A DNA stretch of 11,040 nt from Alphaproteobacteria bacterium (GCA_030432815.1 JAUILB010000072.1:1-11040); one strand, 5' to 3'. Shown: positions 1 through 6,299, counted from the stretch's first letter. Notes: generated by a model not told the origin, from the sequence alone. Numbers and translations: made by a program.

Positions 1-1
1 A

Positions 2-91
2 TTCAAAAAAATATCACTTTTCCTTATTTTATTGATTGGAGTGATAACACTATTGAATATTTTACTCAAATTCATCAATGACAGCGTTTGA
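2..91 (+). other. Possible 3' end of a gene entering from the left
   Basis: Frame 2 is open from the window edge to a TGA at 89-91 and reads as a strongly hydrophobic stretch (FKKISLFLILLIGVITLLNI) followed by a short polar tail, as a membrane segment would. Frame 1 is also open, to a TGA at 79-81, and encodes ordinary-looking residues, so the frame is undecided. If real, the gene would converge on soxD. Very little sequence is available, so this is only a suggestion. Confidence 0.15.
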
Positions 92-104
92 TCGGTAGCT
101 GTCA
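79..104. terminator. Hairpin just downstream of soxD
   Basis: A 7-bp inverted repeat, TGACAGC (79-85) and GCTGTCA (98-104), with a 12-nt loop lies directly after the soxD stop codon. Its position between convergent genes suits a transcription end. Neither strand has a convincing U-tract after the stem, so it may be a weak, factor-assisted or bidirectional terminator. Confidence 0.3.
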
Positions 105-105
105 A

Positions 106-663
106 TCAATCCTTCGCTTTATATTTTTCCGGCACGTCCGGGTAGGCACTCACGAAACCATCCCTGTTTGGCATCTGCACTTTTGGCAGTGTATCTTTAT
201 TCATAATTTCATCTTCGCCGATCACCCCGTTTTCATAAAGCAGGTATGCCGTCAGTGCATAATAATCACTATTTGTCAGCGACATGGGTGCGATCAGCGG
301 CATGGCACGGCGGATATAATCAAACACCGTTGTCGGATAGGGCCAATAACTACCTATGGTCTGCTGCAGGTTTGTTCTGCCGCGCTTGTCATCAACACCG
401 AATAATTTTCCGATCTGGTCTTTCACCGGGTCATTGTCCCCGGGCATGTTATGGCACATAGTGCAGTTATATTCGAAAAGCTCTTTCCCTTGCGCAACAT
501 CGCCTTCGCCGTCCGGTAAAAATTCCCCGTCCGGAAAAATGGTCCAGAAGCTTTTATCAATGTCTTCCTGCGTCGCGGGCTCGCCGAAGCGTGACTGCTG
601 TGCGTTTGCAAGCGATGCGTCCATAAGCACGACGGCAATGATCAAAAATTTATGCAAATACAT
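106..663 (-). CDS. soxD: SoxD-type monohaem cytochrome c, sulfane/sulfite dehydrogenase electron acceptor
   Basis: Periplasmic c-type cytochrome predicted to take electrons from the SoxC molybdenum subunit. An N-terminal Sec signal peptide (about residues 1-22, ending ANA) precedes the mature start. The haem site is CTMCH at residues 67-71, and the probable axial Met is M121 in RRAMP. The segments GSYWPYPTTVFDYIRRAMP, SLTNSDYYALTAYLLY and LPKVQMPNRDGF are typical of SoxD and of related sulfite dehydrogenase cytochromes. At 185 residues it holds one haem domain; the classical SoxD is larger and has two. The start codon lies inside the end of soxC (14-nt overlap, different frame), so translation is probably coupled. 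It could equally be called a SorB-like cytochrome, but the SoxC partner favours SoxD. Confidence 0.85.
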   Translation of the reverse strand: MYLHKFLIIAVVLMDASLANAQQSRFGEPATQEDIDKSFWTIFPDGEFLPDGEGDVAQGKELFEYNCTMCHNMPGDNDPVKDQIGKLFGVDDKRGRTNLQQTIGSYWPYPTTVFDYIRRAMPLIAPMSLTNSDYYALTAYLLYENGVIGEDEIMNKDTLPKVQMPNRDGFVSAYPDVPEKYKAKD

Positions 664-1957
664 TTTTAATCTCCCCGTTGCTGGCGACCGCCCAGCTTTG
701 AATGGCGCTGTAATGGTAAATCGGGTTTTGGCCCCGCGCGGCTATCAGCGCGTCCCGTGTGGGTTGCACGCGGCCAAATTCGTCAATCGCGCGGCTTTGC
801 AGGACAGCCGGCCCGCCTTCCCAAAGCCAGGGGATACGAAACCGGGTGAGCATCTTGCTTTGTACGGGGTCTTCAAGCATGGCGTCTGCCCATGTTTTTC
901 CGCCATCCACGGAAACTTCAACCCGGGCGATTTTACCCTTGCCTGACCAGGCGAGGCCCGTAATTTCGTATAATGCTTTTTTCTTAAGGCTCATGGCGTT
1001 TGATGGCCGTGTGATGATCGATTTAACATCCATTTCCAGTGAAAATTGAAGCGATGTGTTATCGGGCATCATGTCCGTATATTTTGCCGTTTCCTGCACC
1101 GACATGGCGGGTCTGTCGCTTACATAAATAGACCTTAACCATTTTATCGATGTGTTTCCTTCAAACCCCGGGTTAAAAAGCCGCATGGGGTATCCCTGAC
1201 TTGGTCTGATGCGTTCGCCGTTTTGCCGGACCGCGATCATCGTATCATCAAGCGCTTTATCCATGGGGATACTCCTTGACATCATGCCGTTATCGGCCCC
1301 TTCGGCGATGATCCATTTGGCGTTTCTGTCAATCCCGCATTCATCAAGCAGCGTGGAAAGCAACACCCCTGTCCATTCGCTGCCGGAAAGAAGCCCGTGA
1401 ATTTGTTGCAGCGACTGATCGGTTGGCTTATCCTGAAAAAGCACCGCGCTGTTCCCGCTACATTCCAGAAAATAAAACCGGGATACAGTCGGGTAATTTT
1501 CCAGCGCCTCAATATCAAATTTAAGGGGCTGTTTCACCATGCCATGAATAACAAGCGAATGTTTGTCCGGGTCAATATCGGGAATACCCTGATGGCTGCG
1601 TTCAAAATGAAGCCCGCTTGGGGTTATGGTACCCAGCATATGGTCAAGCGGGGTGCGCGCGACATATTTTGAAAGCCTGAGGTCCCAGAATTCTTGGCTG
1701 AATTCGGGAAATACACGTTTGATATTATCCACTTCGAATTGGGACCTGTCCCCATAAAGCTGCGCATCACTACCCGGATAAATGACCCAGTCATCCTGTC
1801 CTTCACCAACGATATCCTGCCCGTATGCGGCCCGCGCGGTGGCCAGTGCCGCCGTGCTTGCAATGGCCGTGTTTAAAAAAAGCCGCCGATTAAGAAGTCC
1901 GCCTTTTGCGGCGCGGTCCGCGCTGTCAATGACGGTTGGTTTATTCTCTTTTCCCAC
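650..1957 (-). CDS. soxC: SoxC, molybdopterin subunit of sulfane/sulfite dehydrogenase
   Basis: Molybdenum-cofactor enzyme that, with SoxD, oxidises protein-bound sulfane sulfur in the periplasmic Sox pathway, or sulfite in relatives. The GTG at 1957 is preferred because AGGGGAG lies 7 nt upstream; an in-frame TTG at 1990 would put this Shine-Dalgarno inside the gene. The product is 435 residues, close to the family norm. A twin-arginine signal, NRRLFLN at 23-29 with a hydrophobic Ala-rich stretch behind it, indicates Tat export of the folded cofactor-bound protein. The Mo-ligand Cys is C166 in YFLECSGNS. Family-typical segments include RTPLDHMLGTITPSGLHFER, IHGMV, RPSQGYPMRLFNPGFEGN and SIKWLR. 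The C-terminal part, with VEVSVDGGKTWADA, is the Mo-co oxidoreductase dimerisation domain. No soxXYZAB genes are visible nearby. Confidence 0.92.
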   Translation of the reverse strand: MGKENKPTVIDSADRAAKGGLLNRRLFLNTAIASTAALATARAAYGQDIVGEGQDDWVIYPGSDAQLYGDRSQFEVDNIKRVFPEFSQEFWDLRLSKYVARTPLDHMLGTITPSGLHFERSHQGIPDIDPDKHSLVIHGMVKQPLKFDIEALENYPTVSRFYFLECSGNSAVLFQDKPTDQSLQQIHGLLSGSEWTGVLLSTLLDECGIDRNAKWIIAEGADNGMMSRSIPMDKALDDTMIAVRQNGERIRPSQGYPMRLFNPGFEGNTSIKWLRSIYVSDRPAMSVQETAKYTDMMPDNTSLQFSLEMDVKSIITRPSNAMSLKKKALYEITGLAWSGKGKIARVEVSVDGGKTWADAMLEDPVQSKMLTRFRIPWLWEGGPAVLQSRAIDEFGRVQPTRDALIAARGQNPIYHYSAIQSWAVASNGEIKNVFA

Positions 1958-1993
1958 CTTCAAACTCCCCTTTTGATTTTTATATCGCAAAAG

Positions 1994-2022
1994 AGCTTAT
2001 CCCAATTAACGGGCCCGGTCAA
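1994..2022 (-). promoter_or_regulatory. Candidate promoter for soxCD
   Basis: On the minus strand TTGACC (2022-2017) is followed after 17 nt by TAAGCT (1999-1994), about 37 nt upstream of the chosen soxC start. The -35 is good but the -10 matches the consensus at only three positions, so activation by a regulator would be plausible. Confidence 0.3.
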
Positions 2023-2072
2023 AGCAACTATTCATGCATGGTTTTAAACATGTACCGTTCCTGACAGGGTCA

Positions 2073-2102
2073 TTCAGTTTCCGTTCAGGCAGACTGTATA
2101 AT
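2073..2102 (+). promoter_or_regulatory. Candidate sigma-70 promoter for the surface protein gene
   Basis: A perfect -10 hexamer TATAAT (2097-2102) lies 48 nt before the ATG at 2150. A weak -35, TTCAGT (2073-2078), sits 18 nt upstream of it. CCGTTC occurs at 2055-2060 and again at 2081-2086, straddling the -35; this could be an activator site but is too short to rely on. Confidence 0.5.
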
Positions 2103-2149
2103 ACTGATCACAGGTGACAGGGTTTTATAGTTTAAGGAAGGAAGTTAAA

Positions 2150-2830
2150 ATGAGTATTGTAAATACATTTTTCGGTAAGTCAGCAATAACCGCCGGCGTT
2201 TTTGCAATGATCCTGACAACATTTTCCACATCAAGCGCCTCCGCGCAGGTAAACAGCCGGGTGATCGGAAATAACAACAATGTTATCATTAATAATAACC
2301 GTGGCGGTGGCCGTGGTGGTTATTACCGCGGGCATGGTCACCGTGGTGGTGGAAACGGCGGTGCCGTTTTGGCCGGTGTTGTTGGTGGTGCGCTTTTATT
2401 TTCTGCCTTAAACAGCAGCAGCCGTAGCAGATATGATTATCATTATTATGACCGTCCCCGTTATGGCAGCAGCGTGAATGTTCACTATAGTTACGGTCGC
2501 CCAAGTTATGGGTACGGTTATGGTTATGGACATCGCCGTTACCGTCCGGCAACACGTGTTGTTTATGTGGAACGGCCCGTTCAAACCGTGGTTCGCGAAG
2601 TCCCCGCCTACCCGCCGCAGGCAAACCAGGCTTACTATAACCCTGGGCCCGCCCAATCATACGGGTATCAGCAGCCACAGCAGGCATCAAATTCAAGCTG
2701 TCTGCAAACACGGGAATTTCAAACATTTATCGAAGTTGGCGGCCGCACCGTTCCCGCTTATGGTCAGGCTTGCCTGCAACCAGACGGAAGCTGGAAACAG
2801 GGCGAAGCCATCCCGGAACCGAGCTTTTAA
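2150..2830 (+). CDS. Secreted Gly/Tyr-rich protein with glycine zipper and 17-kDa-surface-antigen-like C-terminus
   Basis: Exported, probably envelope-associated protein of unknown exact role. The ATG at 2150 follows AAGGAAGG; an in-frame GTG at 2114 has no such site. Residues 1-32 form a Sec signal peptide ending in SASA. Next come an Asn-rich stretch (40-50), a Gly/Arg/His-rich stretch (51-70) and a glycine-zipper segment (about 70-83, GGAVLAGVVGGALL) able to insert in or pack on membranes. A Tyr/Gly/Arg-rich low-complexity region (95-132) and a Pro/Gln linker lead to a C-terminal module at about 184-215 with REFQTFIEVGG, AYGQACLQPDGSW and two cysteines (C184, C208). That module resembles the end of rickettsial-type 17 kDa surface antigens. 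The gene stands alone between its own promoter and terminator. Confidence 0.8.
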   Translation: MSIVNTFFGKSAITAGVFAMILTTFSTSSASAQVNSRVIGNNNNVIINNNRGGGRGGYYRGHGHRGGGNGGAVLAGVVGGALLFSALNSSSRSRYDYHYYDRPRYGSSVNVHYSYGRPSYGYGYGYGHRRYRPATRVVYVERPVQTVVREVPAYPPQANQAYYNPGPAQSYGYQQPQQASNSSCLQTREFQTFIEVGGRTVPAYGQACLQPDGSWKQGEAIPEPSF

Positions 2831-2869
2831 AATTAGGCCGACTTTTAAATTAAGCCAGCCGCTAAAAAC

Positions 2870-2959
2870 AGAAATACCCGCATCCATGGCGGGTATTTTT
2901 TTGCTTATAATGTTTCTTTAGTCTCTGGGCGCGCACTTCCAAATGAAAGGTGTGTTGCC
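2870..2959. repeat. Terminator-proximal repeat, copy A
   Basis: From the terminator hairpin onward this segment aligns by eye with 8699-8778: both contain AGAAA, CATCCA-GG, GGTATTTTT, GCTTATA-TGTT, a CGGG/TGGG block, GCAC, CCAAA and TTGCC in the same order, with small gaps. This copy keeps the complete hairpin. Identity was not computed. Confidence 0.45.
2872..2902 (+). terminator. Intrinsic terminator of the surface protein gene
   Basis: A perfect 10-bp stem, AAATACCCGC (2872-2881) and GCGGGTATTT (2889-2898), has a 7-nt loop and runs directly into a T-tract ending at 2902. It lies about 40 nt after the stop codon. Confidence 0.9.
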
Positions 2960-2977
2960 TCGTTAGCTTGCCTCGTT
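2955..2977. repeat. 10-bp direct repeat at the end of a small gene
   Basis: TTGCCTCGTT occurs at 2955-2964 and 2968-2977 with a 3-nt spacer. The second copy encodes the last residues of the minus-strand small gene and the first spans its stop codon, so a local duplication may have set the present end of that gene. Confidence 0.5.
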
Positions 2978-3187
2978 CATTTTTTCATCACGTTTGGCCT
3001 GAGAAAGAGCATCTTCTAAATTTGTATAACGGAAAGTTTTGTAATGATAAATGGGGATAAGAACACGGTTAATACCATATTTTTCCATTTCCTTATTGGA
3101 TTTCATTTTTTTAGTTGTAAAGCTTATATTTGAGGTTGAGCTGTCATCATTTGAAGCTTCTGAATCTGGTATTGGTTTTTCTGACAT
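2963..3187 (-). CDS. Small hypothetical hydrophilic protein (74 aa), leader shared with two other small genes
   Basis: I do not recognise this family. The 74-residue product starts MSEKPIPDSEASNDDSS: an acidic, Ser-rich and probably disordered N-terminal third, followed by a Lys-rich stretch and a more ordered-looking C-terminal part (IPIYHYKTFRYTNLEDALSQ, about residues 45-64). No signal peptide or membrane segment is seen. It has a reasonable ribosome site, GAAAGG, about 7 nt before the ATG, and a perfect TATAAT 42 nt upstream, which argue that it is real. Its upstream region resembles those of the small genes starting at 5409 and 5714, and all three open reading frames begin ATGTC. Function unknown. 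Confidence 0.5.
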   Translation of the reverse strand: MSEKPIPDSEASNDDSSTSNISFTTKKMKSNKEMEKYGINRVLIPIYHYKTFRYTNLEDALSQAKRDEKMNEAS

Positions 3188-3234
3188 TGGACGCCTTTCG
3201 GTTCATTGGTATTAAAATAAGGAAACGTATTATA
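3188..3234 (-). promoter_or_regulatory. Promoter and leader of the 74-aa gene (shared leader, member 1)
   Basis: On the minus strand a TATAAT (3234-3229) is followed by TTTCCTTATTTTAATACCAA, then ATG-AACC, GAAAGG and the start codon. The order TTCCTTAT, ATAC-AATG, GAAAGG, ATGTC also occurs upstream of the small gene at 5714, suggesting common descent of the leader. Confidence 0.4.
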
Positions 3235-3350
3235 TTTATTTGGGTATATCCCTGAGTTTGCGCGGCTCTCATTAATAAATTATTGTGAGCAGGCGTATAT
3301 TTAAGCTTCGGGAATGAAATAAAAGACTTAAAAAAATTAGAGTTTATAAA

Positions 3351-4163
3351 TCATATTATAGAACACTTGCCATTCACTTTTCGGAATGGTTTGTTACATT
3401 CCCAATCATTCCCGCCATAGTCTATATGTGCATTCTTCGGCAGCACGATAGCGTCGCAATTTGCACCAACCATTGAGTATCCCCTGGAACATTTCCAACC
3501 TTGACCTCTTCCATTATTAGTGAGGTAAGCATTTTCTGGAACTTTTATGGGGGCGCATGATACATCGGAAGCATAATATCCACGTTTACATTCCCACCCG
3601 CTGCCAAAATTGGATTTTGTTAAATAGCCATTTTCAGGAACGTTGATTAGAACACATTCATTATTTATGGCTTTATACCCAAAATCGCAGGCCCAACCAT
3701 CGCCGTAAATACGGTCATCAAGATAACCATTTTCGGGAATTACTATTTTATCACAACTACCACCAATCTCGCGAAAGCCCCGACTGCATTCCCATCCTTC
3801 ACCATATTCCGACGTTGAAAGATAAGAATTTTCAGGAAGAATTATTGCTTTACAGCCTCCGTTTTCTTCTCTGTATCCATGATTACACGCCCATCCAAGT
3901 CTAAAGGATGAACCTGTTAAATATGCATTTTCCGGAGCGATTATTTTTGAGCATCCTTCACCTTCTTTAATGAAACCGATATTACATTGCCATCCGTCCC
4001 CATAGCTTATTTTCTCTGCATTTTCAGGTATTTTATCTAGGAATGATTGGGCGAACGATGGGTTACTAATTGCGATGAAGGTCAAAAAAACTAATGTATG
4101 TAATAATATTGCATATGCATCAATTTCTTTTCGAAAATTAGCAGTGATTGAATTTATCTTCAT
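3351..4163 (-). CDS. Secreted protein of seven Cys/Trp-containing repeats
   Basis: Exported protein of about 270 residues. A signal peptide spans about residues 1-39 (hydrophobic AILLHTLVFLTFIAI, ending PSFA). The rest is seven tandem units of 30-33 residues with consensus PENxYL...GWxCxxGY/F....G..Cxx(I/V). Each unit has two cysteines, a conserved Trp and an aromatic after Gly, so one disulfide per unit is likely. The last unit diverges to PKNAHIDYGGNDWECN, a form I associate with repeats at the ends of various proteobacterial secreted proteins. The ATG at 4163 is preferred over the TTG at 4175. It overlaps the end of the upstream ATP-grasp gene by 26 nt and has no clear ribosome site of its own, which suggests translational coupling. 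A role in binding surface ligands is a guess from architecture. Confidence 0.75.
   Translation of the reverse strand: MKINSITANFRKEIDAYAILLHTLVFLTFIAISNPSFAQSFLDKIPENAEKISYGDGWQCNIGFIKEGEGCSKIIAPENAYLTGSSFRLGWACNHGYREENGGCKAIILPENSYLSTSEYGEGWECSRGFREIGGSCDKIVIPENGYLDDRIYGDGWACDFGYKAINNECVLINVPENGYLTKSNFGSGWECKRGYYASDVSCAPIKVPENAYLTNNGRGQGWKCSRGYSMVGANCDAIVLPKNAHIDYGGNDWECNKPFRKVNGKCSII
3354..4031 (-). repeat. Seven tandem coding repeats of about 99 bp
   Basis: The units encode 30, 33, 33, 33, 33, 33 and 31 residues, each opening with PEN (PKN in the last) and carrying GWxC (DWEC in the last) plus a second Cys about 11 residues later. The nucleotide sequences have diverged, so this is an old expansion rather than a recent slippage array. 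Confidence 0.85.
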
Positions 4164-5148
4164 ATTGGGTTCCAATAATATTAATATTAACGTTTAGTGC
4201 CCTGTCGATCGCACCTTGAATAACAAAACAAATAAGATCATCATATTTCAATTCCCCGCTAATTTTGCAGGCGCGGGGAAAATAACTTGATCTTTGATTT
4301 AGGCCCGGCACAAGATTTGCTTCCAAAAACTTACAATTTCCATATTTGTCCATTTTTATATCAATGCGACCGAAGTCCCTTATTCCCAACGCCTTAAAGG
4401 ACTGTTCAGCTATTTCTTTAACCATTTTCAAGGTTTTACTATCAATAATTCTTGTAAGTATCTCAGAGTTTTCAGTTTTTACTTTAGATCCGAGTATCCT
4501 AATGCCATCTTCCTTAGGAGGAATGATTTCTATGGGAAATGAGATTAATCGACCTCCTGATTCAATTAGAGAAACAGTAAATTCTAATCCTTCAAGATAT
4601 TCTTCAGCTAAAATCGGACAGTTATATTCGTTGTACAAATTTTCCGTTTTGTTTTTAAATTCAGAGAAATTTTCAACCAGAGAAGATGTATCGATGCCAT
4701 TTCCATTTGCTGAATCGGATGGTTTTAAAAATAATGGAAATGGAAGCGGCAGTTCTTCAGCACACGTATATTGATTAGGTAGAGATGTGAAATATTTACT
4801 GGTTGGGATTTCTTCAGCGGAAATTTTTTCTTTACCAAGTATTTTGTTTGAATCAAATTGTAAAGTACCCTTGGTAGAGCCTGTGTAGCTAATTCCGTGA
4901 TGCTCAAAAAACTCACTTAGCCATATAATTTCACCAGTCTCAATTGTTAAATATTTCACTGCCAGAATAACGATGTCTGGTTTCCTCAAAATAATATTAT
5001 TAAGGTCAAATTGATTATGGCAAACAGTTACTATTGCCATGTGATCCAACCTCAATAATGCTTCTTTAATATTTTCACACGCAATTAATGGACCAAACCC
5101 TGTTTCTTTTAGATCATTGTTTTTATTTGTAATTATTTCAATGTTCAC
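4138..5148 (-). CDS. D-Ala-D-Ala-ligase-like ATP-grasp enzyme
   Basis: Cytosolic ATP-grasp ligase, expected to activate a carboxylate as acyl-phosphate and join it to an amine. The GTG at 5148 is preferred because AAAGG lies about 7 nt upstream; the in-frame TTG at 5181 has no such site. Numbering from that GTG, the N-terminal pre-ATP-grasp domain runs to about residue 95. Then come the nucleotide-binding lysine K142 in FLKPS, the AEEYLEG strand (about 181-187), and the metal ligands D263, E276 and N278 in RIDIKMD and FLEANLVPGL, with the same spacing as in Ddl enzymes. The glycine loop reads SDSANGNGID rather than the housekeeping Ddl pattern, and no cell-wall genes are adjacent, so a specialised substrate is likely. 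Its gene overlaps the secreted repeat protein by 26 nt, making that protein or its ligand a candidate partner. Confidence 0.8.
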   Translation of the reverse strand: MNIEIITNKNNDLKETGFGPLIACENIKEALLRLDHMAIVTVCHNQFDLNNIILRKPDIVILAVKYLTIETGEIIWLSEFFEHHGISYTGSTKGTLQFDSNKILGKEKISAEEIPTSKYFTSLPNQYTCAEELPLPFPLFLKPSDSANGNGIDTSSLVENFSEFKNKTENLYNEYNCPILAEEYLEGLEFTVSLIESGGRLISFPIEIIPPKEDGIRILGSKVKTENSEILTRIIDSKTLKMVKEIAEQSFKALGIRDFGRIDIKMDKYGNCKFLEANLVPGLNQRSSYFPRACKISGELKYDDLICFVIQGAIDRALNVNINIIGTQYEDKFNHC

Positions 5149-5277
5149 ATGTTTACCTTTTACACAGCAAGGGGCCTTCAATGAACCATGAAAAGTTACA
5201 TTGAACGAAAATTTTTTTGATCAAATGACCGAAAATAAATAAGACTGTAATCGTGTTTCAGCTAGGAAACTTCAATT

Positions 5278-5409
5278 TCAATTTTTTTTTGTGTCTTCTT
5301 TGGGTTTTGATGGACCGACTAATTTAATGTCACTATTTTTTTCATCAGTATTATCGGTATTATCGTTACTTTTAGGTATTCTTGTTTTGAAGAGATCTTT
5401 GTAGGACAT
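5278..5409 (-). CDS. Small hydrophilic protein (43 aa), intact member of a repeated small-gene family
   Basis: I do not recognise this protein. The 43 residues begin MSYKDLFKTRIPKSND and continue as a charged, Asn/Asp/Lys-rich, probably disordered chain ending in a Lys-rich tail. No signal peptide or hydrophobic segment is present. A ribosome site GAAAGG precedes the ATG by about 8 nt. The main support that it is real is comparison with the plus-strand sequence from 5714: the leader (GTAGTTAT, ATGAAAGG), start context and first residues (MSYKDL-KT) are shared, although the two lie on opposite strands about 300 bp apart. The shared stretch spans both untranslated and coding sequence. Confidence 0.45.
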   Translation of the reverse strand: MSYKDLFKTRIPKSNDNTDNTDEKNSDIKLVGPSKPKEDTKKN

Positions 5410-5457
5410 AATAAATGCCTTTCATAATAACTACAGGAATATGTAGCTGTACCTACA
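5410..5457 (-). promoter_or_regulatory. Leader of the 43-aa gene (shared leader, member 2), with phased TGTAG elements
   Basis: Upstream of the start codon the plus strand reads CTACA (5431-5435), TGTAG (5442-5446), CTACA (5453-5457): the same pentamer in alternating orientation, spaced exactly 11 bp. Adjacent elements can pair as hairpins or bind a dimeric protein on one helix face. The minus-strand leader also resembles that of the 5714 gene. Confidence 0.4.
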
Positions 5458-5650
5458 AGTGGGGGTAACCATTAAAATTACAATAGGTAGCGTAAAGTAT
5501 TTAGATATAAATTTATGTCCTGCCAAATATTTTAATATCGAAATTTTATCTATAATTCATTTCAATGCGAAAGAACTAAAATGTGGAAAGAGTTTTAGTT
5601 AAAGATTTTATGTAACCTTGTGTTATTCTTTTTTGACACCATATAATAAT

Positions 5651-5713
5651 ATAGGAGCTGTTTATGGTTCCTTATAGCAGTTATACAATGCTGCCAGCAT
5701 GAAAGGACATGTC
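5651..5713 (+). promoter_or_regulatory. Leader of the frameshifted small gene (shared leader, member 3)
   Basis: TATAAT at 5642-5647 with TTGTGT (5618-5623) 18 nt upstream is a plausible promoter. The leader TATAGGAGCTG...TTCCTTATAG...GTTATACAATG...ATGAAAGG parallels the other two small-gene leaders. It contains a 12-codon open frame (5664-5702, MVPYSSYTMLPA) behind an AGGAG, but this frame is not kept in the 5409 leader, so a leader peptide is not well supported. Confidence 0.35.
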
Positions 5714-5832
5714 ATGTCCTATAAAAAGACCTACCAAAAACACCAGTAGATACAAAAAAGGCTGAAAAAGCCAAAGATGCTATTACCATTGAAAAACCTG
5801 CCGTAGACGAAATTAAATCCGAGAGGAAGTAA
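5714..5832 (+). pseudogene. Frameshifted relative of the 43-aa small gene
   Basis: From the ATG at 5714 (ribosome site AAAGGA just upstream) the frame encodes MSYKK and soon ends at TAG (5747-5749). Removing two of the five A residues at 5723-5727 gives MSYKDLPKTPVDTKK and an open frame to TAA at 5830-5832, about 38 residues, Lys/Glu/Asp-rich. The restored start matches the MSYKDLFKT of the gene at 5409. The simplest reading is a slippage mutation in a poly-A run that inactivated this copy. Programmed or transcriptional slippage at A5, or a sequencing error, could also explain it. Confidence 0.5.
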
Positions 5833-5858
5833 TTTTCCAGATAAGAATACAGATTTAA

Positions 5859-5877
5859 GGAGGACTGTCAGCCCTCC
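5859..5877 (+). terminator. GGAGG/CCTCC hairpin between the small gene and the hflKC operon
   Basis: GGAGG (5859-5863) and CCTCC (5873-5877) form a 5-bp stem. There is no immediate T-tract; TTTTTT follows only at 5890-5895. It may end transcription of the 5714 unit or act as an attenuator for the downstream operon. AAGGAGG here looks like a strong ribosome site but has no start codon at a suitable distance. Confidence 0.3.
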
Positions 5878-5903
5878 CTATCAAAATACATTTTTTGGAT
5901 CAA

Positions 5904-6299
5904 ATGATGCTAACTAGAACAATTGAAGAAAGGATTACTTTTAGAAACCCATTCAAAGTACCTGGGTTGAGTAAATTAATCCCTGCTGGAACCTACCGTA
6001 TAAACGTTATGCAGGATTTATTGGAGGGGTTATCATTTTTAGCCTACCTAAAAACTAATGTAATTCTTTATATCCCAACAGATGATGTCAATTCATCACC
6101 CTGTGAACGATCAATTATCTTCGAACCGAAAGACTTCGACGCGCTTTTACTAAAAGACAAAACAAACAAGACAGGCTTATTCTACAGAATTAAAGCGAAA
6201 ATTGACAAAAATAGCTTGGACAAAAAAAAGTTTGATCAAGGTATTCGTAGTCAGATAGAGCGTGCAGAAAACGAAGGTATGTATATCCCTACAACGTAG
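5904..6299 (+). CDS. Short 'PAGTY' protein, first gene of the hflKC operon
   Basis: Product of 131 residues with no assigned function. The start is uncertain: ATG at 5904 or 5907 with GGA a few nt upstream, or an in-frame TTG at 5895. The N-terminal 80 or so residues carry the pattern RITFRNPF-V-GL....PAGTYRINV...LLEGLSFLAY......IIFEPKDFDALL. The gene after hflC encodes the same pattern, so the two are paralogues. I recall similar short proteins in alphaproteobacteria but cannot verify it. The chain then adds a charged C-terminal extension of about 45 residues not present in the paralogue. No signal peptide or membrane segment is visible. hflK starts 37 nt downstream on the same strand, so co-transcription and a link to the SPFH complex are likely. 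Confidence 0.7.
   Translation: MMLTRTIEERITFRNPFKVPGLSKLIPAGTYRINVMQDLLEGLSFLAYLKTNVILYIPTDDVNSSPCERSIIFEPKDFDALLLKDKTNKTGLFYRIKAKIDKNSLDKKKFDQGIRSQIERAENEGMYIPTT

Noticed and set aside
356..946. Long plus-strand open frame of 196 codons opposite soxD/soxC
   Set aside because: It lies antisense to two clearly recognisable genes and its translation has no domain-like pattern; it is a shadow of their codon usage.
2289..2726. Minus-strand open frame of 145 codons opposite the Gly/Tyr-rich gene
   Set aside because: His/Arg/Asn-rich translation is the expected reverse reading of the Gly/Tyr repeats; no start signal.
2478..2921. Plus-strand frame overlapping the surface protein and its terminator
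   Set aside because: It reads through a strong terminator and is out of frame with the gene that has signal peptide and ribosome site.
4346..4774. Plus-strand open frame of 142 codons opposite the ATP-grasp gene
   Set aside because: The minus-strand frame carries all ATP-grasp motifs; this one is antisense.
5255..5270. GTTTC/GAAAC hairpin after the 43-aa gene as a terminator
   Set aside because: Only a 5-bp AT-rich stem with no U-tract; too weak to call.
5664..5702. Leader peptide MVPYSSYTMLPA before the frameshifted small gene
   Set aside because: It has a ribosome site but the frame is absent from the related leader upstream of 5409, and it shows no codon run typical of attenuation.
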